A stretch of DNA of 9,148 nt from an uncultured Neomegalonema sp. (GTDB lineage Bacteria; Pseudomonadota; Alphaproteobacteria; Rhodobacterales; Rhodobacteraceae), in contig CALGNW010000001.1 in the NCBI GenBank assembly GCA_937958345.1, positions 1-9,148 of the forward strand. Direction: 5' to 3'. Shown in pieces: positions 6,303 through 9,148 of the stretch. The notes beneath the pieces are model-generated. The model was not told where the DNA came from and made no database searches. It was given only the letters and a program-made list of their open reading frames with translations. Positions within the stretch are counted from its first letter, which is position 1. Each line of letters starts with the position of its first letter. A program made the translations under genes and the position numbers.

Positions 6303-6770
6303 ATGCCCATTGAGCCTAATGAACAACAGCCGTCAAAGCTGCACCTGATCAAGCTGAGCGTCGGGTCGGAAAGCGTTGAAAGCCTTATTGAATGGCAGGC
6401 CGCACGGTGTGCCGAACGGGCAGCGGTTGGAGGGGACTCAAGGCCACGTCATGTAACACGCATGACGCCTAAACGAGGCGATGAATTGCTCGCAGGCGGA
6501 TCAATCTATTGGGTAATAAAGCGATTCATCGTTGCCAGACAAACGATTGTGGGACTTGATCCTGTAACCGGACACGACGGCGTTGCCCGATGCGCGATCA
6601 TTCTCGGGACCGACATCATACGAACCGAACAGCGACCGAAACGGCCTTTTCAAGGCTGGCGCTATCTCAAGCCGGAGGATGCGCCGGGCGATCTGACGGA
6701 GGATGGTGAAATTCTGTCAGAAATGCCGGGTTCTATGCGCGAAGCTCTTTCATCGTTCGGTGTACGCTGA
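6303..6770 (+). CDS. DUF1489 family protein
   Basis: This 155-residue cytoplasmic protein belongs to DUF1489 (PF07370), a family of unknown function known to me only in Alphaproteobacteria. The recognisable blocks are HLIKLSVG (14-21), HVTRMTPKR (50-58), GGSIYWVIK (65-73), DPVTGHDG (86-93) and RPFQGWRYLKPEDAP (114-128). It then has an acidic stretch and a C-terminal MPGSMREAL helix. The open frame extends far upstream as a shadow of the Gly-rich gene. The ATG at 6303 is preceded by GAGGAAAG (6294-6301), and the family starts close to HLIKL. The N-terminus is about 10 residues longer than in typical members as I recall them. It is the first gene of a three-gene unit with the ACT protein and glycerate kinase. 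No catalytic residues are established for the family. Confidence 0.9.
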   Translation: MPIEPNEQQPSKLHLIKLSVGSESVESLIEWQAARCAERAAVGGDSRPRHVTRMTPKRGDELLAGGSIYWVIKRFIVARQTIVGLDPVTGHDGVARCAIILGTDIIRTEQRPKRPFQGWRYLKPEDAPGDLTEDGEILSEMPGSMREALSSFGVR

Positions 6771-7171
6771 TGAGCGGCGAAATGGACCTTGGGCGCATGC
6801 TGCGAACCCTCGAACCGGCTTTGGATCCGCGTCAGTTCAGCTTTTCGACGGACCCGACAATGACACTCGCCGAGGCGGCGGCTTTGTCCCCTCTCGGTAT
6901 CTTCACCGAGGCAGAAGGGTTGACACTGATCCGTGAAGGCGGGGAAGGGCCGTTTTTTTCGATGATTTCCCTGAGCGTACATTCCAGTTTAGAGGCGGTT
7001 GGACTGACGGCTGCAATCTCCACGGCGCTTTCCGACGCCGGAATCAGCGCGAATGTTGTTGCCGCCTTCTATCACGATCACGTCTTCGTCGCTGAGGCCG
7101 ACGCTGTGGCCGCCGTCGCGGTTCTGCGAAAGCTGGCAAACGGCGACGACACTGCATCAGGGACCGTATAA
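6770..7171 (+). CDS. ACT domain-containing protein (ACT_3/ACT_7 type)
   Basis: The 133-residue protein matches small stand-alone ACT proteins (PF10000/PF13840). The N-terminal half has LRTLEPALDPRQFSFST (11-27) and FTEAEGLTLI (45-54). The C-terminal ACT core has the signature HSSLEAVGLTAAIS (71-84) and then NVVAAFYHDHVFV (95-107). ACT domains usually bind amino acids and regulate enzymes. Here there is no attached catalytic domain, so an amino-acid sensor or binding role is inferred. Its ATG shares one base with the upstream TGA (TGATG), which implies translational coupling to the DUF1489 gene. Its own TAA is followed immediately by the kinase GTG. An ATG at 6782 is a possible alternative start that would remove four residues. 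Confidence 0.87.
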   Translation: MSGEMDLGRMLRTLEPALDPRQFSFSTDPTMTLAEAAALSPLGIFTEAEGLTLIREGGEGPFFSMISLSVHSSLEAVGLTAAISTALSDAGISANVVAAFYHDHVFVAEADAVAAVAVLRKLANGDDTASGTV

Positions 7172-8446
7172 GTGGTAAAAGAACCGGAAGCCCTTTTGCG
7201 GGCGATGTTTGACGCCGCTGTCGCCGCAGCAGACCCGATGATCTGTGTTCCGCCAAACCTGCCCGAGCCTCCCAAAGGCCGCATGATCGTCGTCGGCGCA
7301 GGTAAGGCATCCGCCCGGATGGCCCAAGCCGTTGAAAAAAATTGGTCCGGTCCACTCGAGGGAGTTGTCCTCACGCGCTACGGTCATGGCGCGGCATGCG
7401 AAAAAATCCGCATCATCGAGGCATCGCATCCGGTACCGGATGAGGCGGGTGTATTAGGCACATCCGAGATTATCGAGGCCATATCAGGCCTGACAGCGGA
7501 TGATTTGGTTCTGGCGCTGATTTCGGGCGGAGGATCGGCACTTTTGACCGCACCGGCGGGCAAGATCACATTAGGCGAAAAACGCGCCGTCAATCAGGCA
7601 TTGTTGAAATCAGGCGCCGCGATTGGTGAGATGAACACCGTCCGAAAGCACCTGAGCGCGGTTAAAGGCGGCGGGCTTGCTGCTGCTGCCTATCCCGCAA
7701 GTGTGGTCGCGTTGTTGATTTCCGATGTTCCGGGCGATGATCCCGCCGTTATCGCATCGGGTCCTACGGTTGGAACACAGACGACGCCGGAGGACGCGCT
7801 CGCGTTGCTGAAGCAGTACGAAATAGAAATTTCCCCGTCTGTATTGGCTTATTTGCAATCCCCGAGCGGGCCACCGAGAACCGATGACACGCGGCTTTCG
7901 CGGGTTGAAAACCGCGTCATTGCTGCGCCGCAACTTTCGCTGGAGGCCGCAGCAACTGTTGCACGGGATGCCGGAGTTACCCCGTTAATTTTGGGTGATG
8001 CCATCGAGGGCGAATCCCGCGATGTCGCAAAGGTTCACGCGGGGATAGCCGCACAAATTGTCCGGCATAGGCAACCCTTGCCCTCGCCTTGTGTCCTGAT
8101 ATCCGGCGGCGAAACCACGGTAACGGTGCGCGGCGAAGGTCGTGGAGGCCGCAATGTCGAATTCTGCCTCGCGCTTGCGCTCGCGTTGGGGGGGGCAGAT
8201 CAGGTCTGGGCCATTGCCGGAGACACTGACGGGATAGACGGTGCAGAGGAGATTGCCGGAGCGGTGGTTTCGCCGAAAACGCTCGCCATTGCAGAGGGAC
8301 TGGGCATAAATGCAGTGGCCGCTTTAGCAAGAAATGACGGACATACTTTCTTCGAAAGCATAGGAGCGCAGGTGATTACCGGACCGACGCTGACGAACGT
8401 GAACGATTTTCGCGCTGTTCTAATCAATGATCCGCATCAACCGTAA
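7172..8446 (+). CDS. Glycerate 2-kinase (MOFRL family, GckA/TtuD type)
   Basis: This 424-residue protein is full length for the family that phosphorylates D-glycerate with ATP to 2-phosphoglycerate in the serine cycle, glyoxylate or tartrate breakdown. The N-terminal DUF4147 domain has VVGAGKASARMAQAVE (40-55, with the family lysine K45), SHPVPDEAG (85-93), LISGGGSALL (116-125) and MNTVRKHLSAVKGG (154-167). The C-terminal MOFRL domain has SGGETTVTV (311-319), RGGRNVEF (324-331), GDTDGIDG (350-357) and GPTLTNVNDFR (404-414). The start is a GTG directly after the ACT gene stop. AGGGA (7159-7163), inside the ACT coding sequence, lies 8 nt before it, so translation is probably coupled. An ATG at 7205 would cut into the conserved first helix. 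The 3' end overlaps the opposing carbonic-anhydrase-like gene by 23 nt. Confidence 0.93.
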   Translation: MVKEPEALLRAMFDAAVAAADPMICVPPNLPEPPKGRMIVVGAGKASARMAQAVEKNWSGPLEGVVLTRYGHGAACEKIRIIEASHPVPDEAGVLGTSEIIEAISGLTADDLVLALISGGGSALLTAPAGKITLGEKRAVNQALLKSGAAIGEMNTVRKHLSAVKGGGLAAAAYPASVVALLISDVPGDDPAVIASGPTVGTQTTPEDALALLKQYEIEISPSVLAYLQSPSGPPRTDDTRLSRVENRVIAAPQLSLEAAATVARDAGVTPLILGDAIEGESRDVAKVHAGIAAQIVRHRQPLPSPCVLISGGETTVTVRGEGRGGRNVEFCLALALALGGADQVWAIAGDTDGIDGAEEIAGAVVSPKTLAIAEGLGINAVAALARNDGHTFFESIGAQVITGPTLTNVNDFRAVLINDPHQP

Positions 8447-8963
8447 CCTCGACGAGCCCCTCCCTGAACCTTGTCGAATTCTGGACGTAATGCATCGCCG
8501 TCGCTCTGAGCCCTGCCATTTGCGCCTCGCTCAGTTCCTTCACGATTTTCGCGGGCGCACCTAATGCCATCGAGGCGGCAGGAATTTCCTTGCGCTCGGG
8601 TACAAGAGCGTTTGCCCCGATTAACGCGCCCTGCCCGACCGTCGCGCCATTCAGCACAGTCGCGCCCATACCAACGAGCGCGCCCTCGCCGATCGTGCAT
8701 CCGTGGACAATGGCAGCATGCCCGAGGGTCACATCAGCCTCAAGCGTCAGCGGAAAGCCGGGATCTGAGTGCAAAACGCAGCCATCCTGAACATTGCAAC
8801 GCGGACCGATGGTCACCTGCTCGTTATCCCCGCGAATAACAGCATTGAACCAGACGCTCGCACCCTCCCCGAGCACGACATTGCCAATGATAACCGCGCC
8901 GGGTGCGATCCATGCCGTCGGATGAATTTTCGGTTCGACCCCGTCCAGTGCATAAATCGGCAT
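8424..8963 (-). CDS. Gamma-carbonic anhydrase family protein (left-handed beta-helix, hexapeptide repeats)
   Basis: The 179-residue protein is built of hexapeptide-repeat turns over about residues 11-135, with a C-terminal helix from about 144, the standard trimeric gamma-CA layout. All expected Zn ligands are present: H65, H82 and H87, the last two with the correct 5-residue spacing. The active-site pairs R44/D46 (in IRGDN) and Q59/D60 (in NVQDG) also match the archetype Cam. The acidic proton-shuttle loop of Cam is absent, as in the CamH/YrdA/PaaY subgroup, so CO2 hydration is possible but unproven. It is probably cytoplasmic, with no signal peptide. The ATG at 8963 has a strong AGAGGAG (complement of 8969-8975) 5 nt upstream. 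It converges on and overlaps the glycerate kinase gene. Confidence 0.9.
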   Translation of the reverse strand: MPIYALDGVEPKIHPTAWIAPGAVIIGNVVLGEGASVWFNAVIRGDNEQVTIGPRCNVQDGCVLHSDPGFPLTLEADVTLGHAAIVHGCTIGEGALVGMGATVLNGATVGQGALIGANALVPERKEIPAASMALGAPAKIVKELSEAQMAGLRATAMHYVQNSTRFREGLVEVTVDADH

Positions 8964-9013
8964 GTCCGCTCCTCTGATGGCTTATTTCGCAAGCCTGTTT
9001 TACGTGACACGCA

Positions 9014-9148
9014 TTAGTGCGGATCAGAGCCTCCGTAAAGGCGGCTTATCCGGTCCGCAATTCGACACTCCGGAACCGCTAACACCAGATATTTAAGAAA
9101 ATTTAACCGATCAGGCCAGAGATGCGACGGTGCAGCACTTGTGATTAC
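9014..9148 (-). CDS. Possible 3' end of a minus-strand gene, unidentified
   Basis: On the minus strand one frame is open from the window edge to a TAA at 9014-9016, encoding 44 residues that end ADRISRLYGGSDPH. It would end 50 nt before the carbonic-anhydrase-like ATG, consistent with an operon. I do not recognise the sequence, its third-position GC looks unremarkable, and an open frame of this length is easily found by chance. A nested hairpin overlaps its end. Alternatively a plus-strand gene could begin at the ATG at 9122 (MRRCSTCDY...), which lacks a clear ribosome binding site. Confidence 0.22.
   Translation of the reverse strand, partial: VITSAAPSHLWPDRLNFLKYLVLAVPECRIADRISRLYGGSDPH
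9018..9059. repeat. Nested inverted repeat / hairpin
   Basis: The outer arms TGCGGA (9018-9023) and TCCGCA (9054-9059) are perfect complements. Within them AGCC (9028-9031) pairs with GGCT (9043-9046) and, after one mismatch, CC (9033-9034) pairs with GG (9040-9041) around a GTAAA loop. An alternative outer stem, CGGAT (9020-9024) with ATCCG (9048-9052), gives a more compact hairpin. There is no T-tract on either side. It lies about 55 nt upstream of the carbonic-anhydrase-like gene and could be a leader structure, an operator or a weak terminator. Confidence 0.4.
9092..9107. promoter_or_regulatory. Degenerate CtrA-like box (TTTA-N7-TTAAC)
   Basis: TTTA (9092-9095), 7 nt, then TTAAC (9103-9107) gives one mismatch from TTAA-N7-TTAA and includes the frequent trailing C. 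Read as TTAA to TTAA the spacing is 6, which is off consensus. It is 15 nt upstream of the ATG at 9122 and about 130 nt upstream of the minus-strand carbonic-anhydrase-like gene. Confidence 0.2.

Overview
The window is an ordinary-looking stretch of a moderately GC-rich alphaproteobacterial chromosome. The clearest taxonomic sign is a DUF1489 protein, a family I know only from Alphaproteobacteria. The Gly-rich small protein, the PAS_5-like protein, the ACT_3/ACT_7 protein and a TTAA-N7-TTAA box of the CtrA type fit the same class. I cannot place it at order level. I see no insertion sequences, phage genes, CRISPR array, tRNA or rRNA.

Layout. At the left edge is the 3' end of an inorganic pyrophosphatase gene (+). 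It faces a beta-hydroxyacid dehydrogenase gene (-) across a hairpin terminator. That dehydrogenase is divergent from a large penicillin-acylase-family Ntn hydrolase (+), which is followed by a gamma-glutamylcyclotransferase-like protein (+). Next come three minus-strand genes: ribulose-phosphate 3-epimerase (rpe), a PAS-like protein upstream of it, and a separately terminated Gly-rich glycine-zipper protein. The Gly-rich gene is divergent from a tightly packed plus-strand trio: DUF1489 protein, ACT-domain protein and MOFRL-type glycerate 2-kinase. These junctions are TGATG (1-nt overlap) and TAA immediately followed by GTG. The kinase gene overlaps the 3' end of a convergent gamma-carbonic-anhydrase-like gene (-) by 23 nt. 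The last 185 nt hold a nested inverted repeat and possibly the tail of another minus-strand gene.

How the genes relate. Most are unlinked housekeeping or accessory functions. Two possible themes stand out. (1) Glycerate metabolism: the left-hand dehydrogenase has the KxxNQ active-site pattern of tartronate-semialdehyde reductases, and the right-hand kinase would phosphorylate the glycerate produced. The two are about 6 kb apart in different transcription units, so this is only an inference. (2) The DUF1489-ACT-kinase operon places a protein of unknown function in tight translational arrangement with a possible amino-acid sensor and a serine/glycerate-pathway enzyme. One perfect and two degenerate CtrA-like boxes lie in intergenic regions and suggest cell-cycle control of some of these units. 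I found no evidence of a wholly new multi-gene system.
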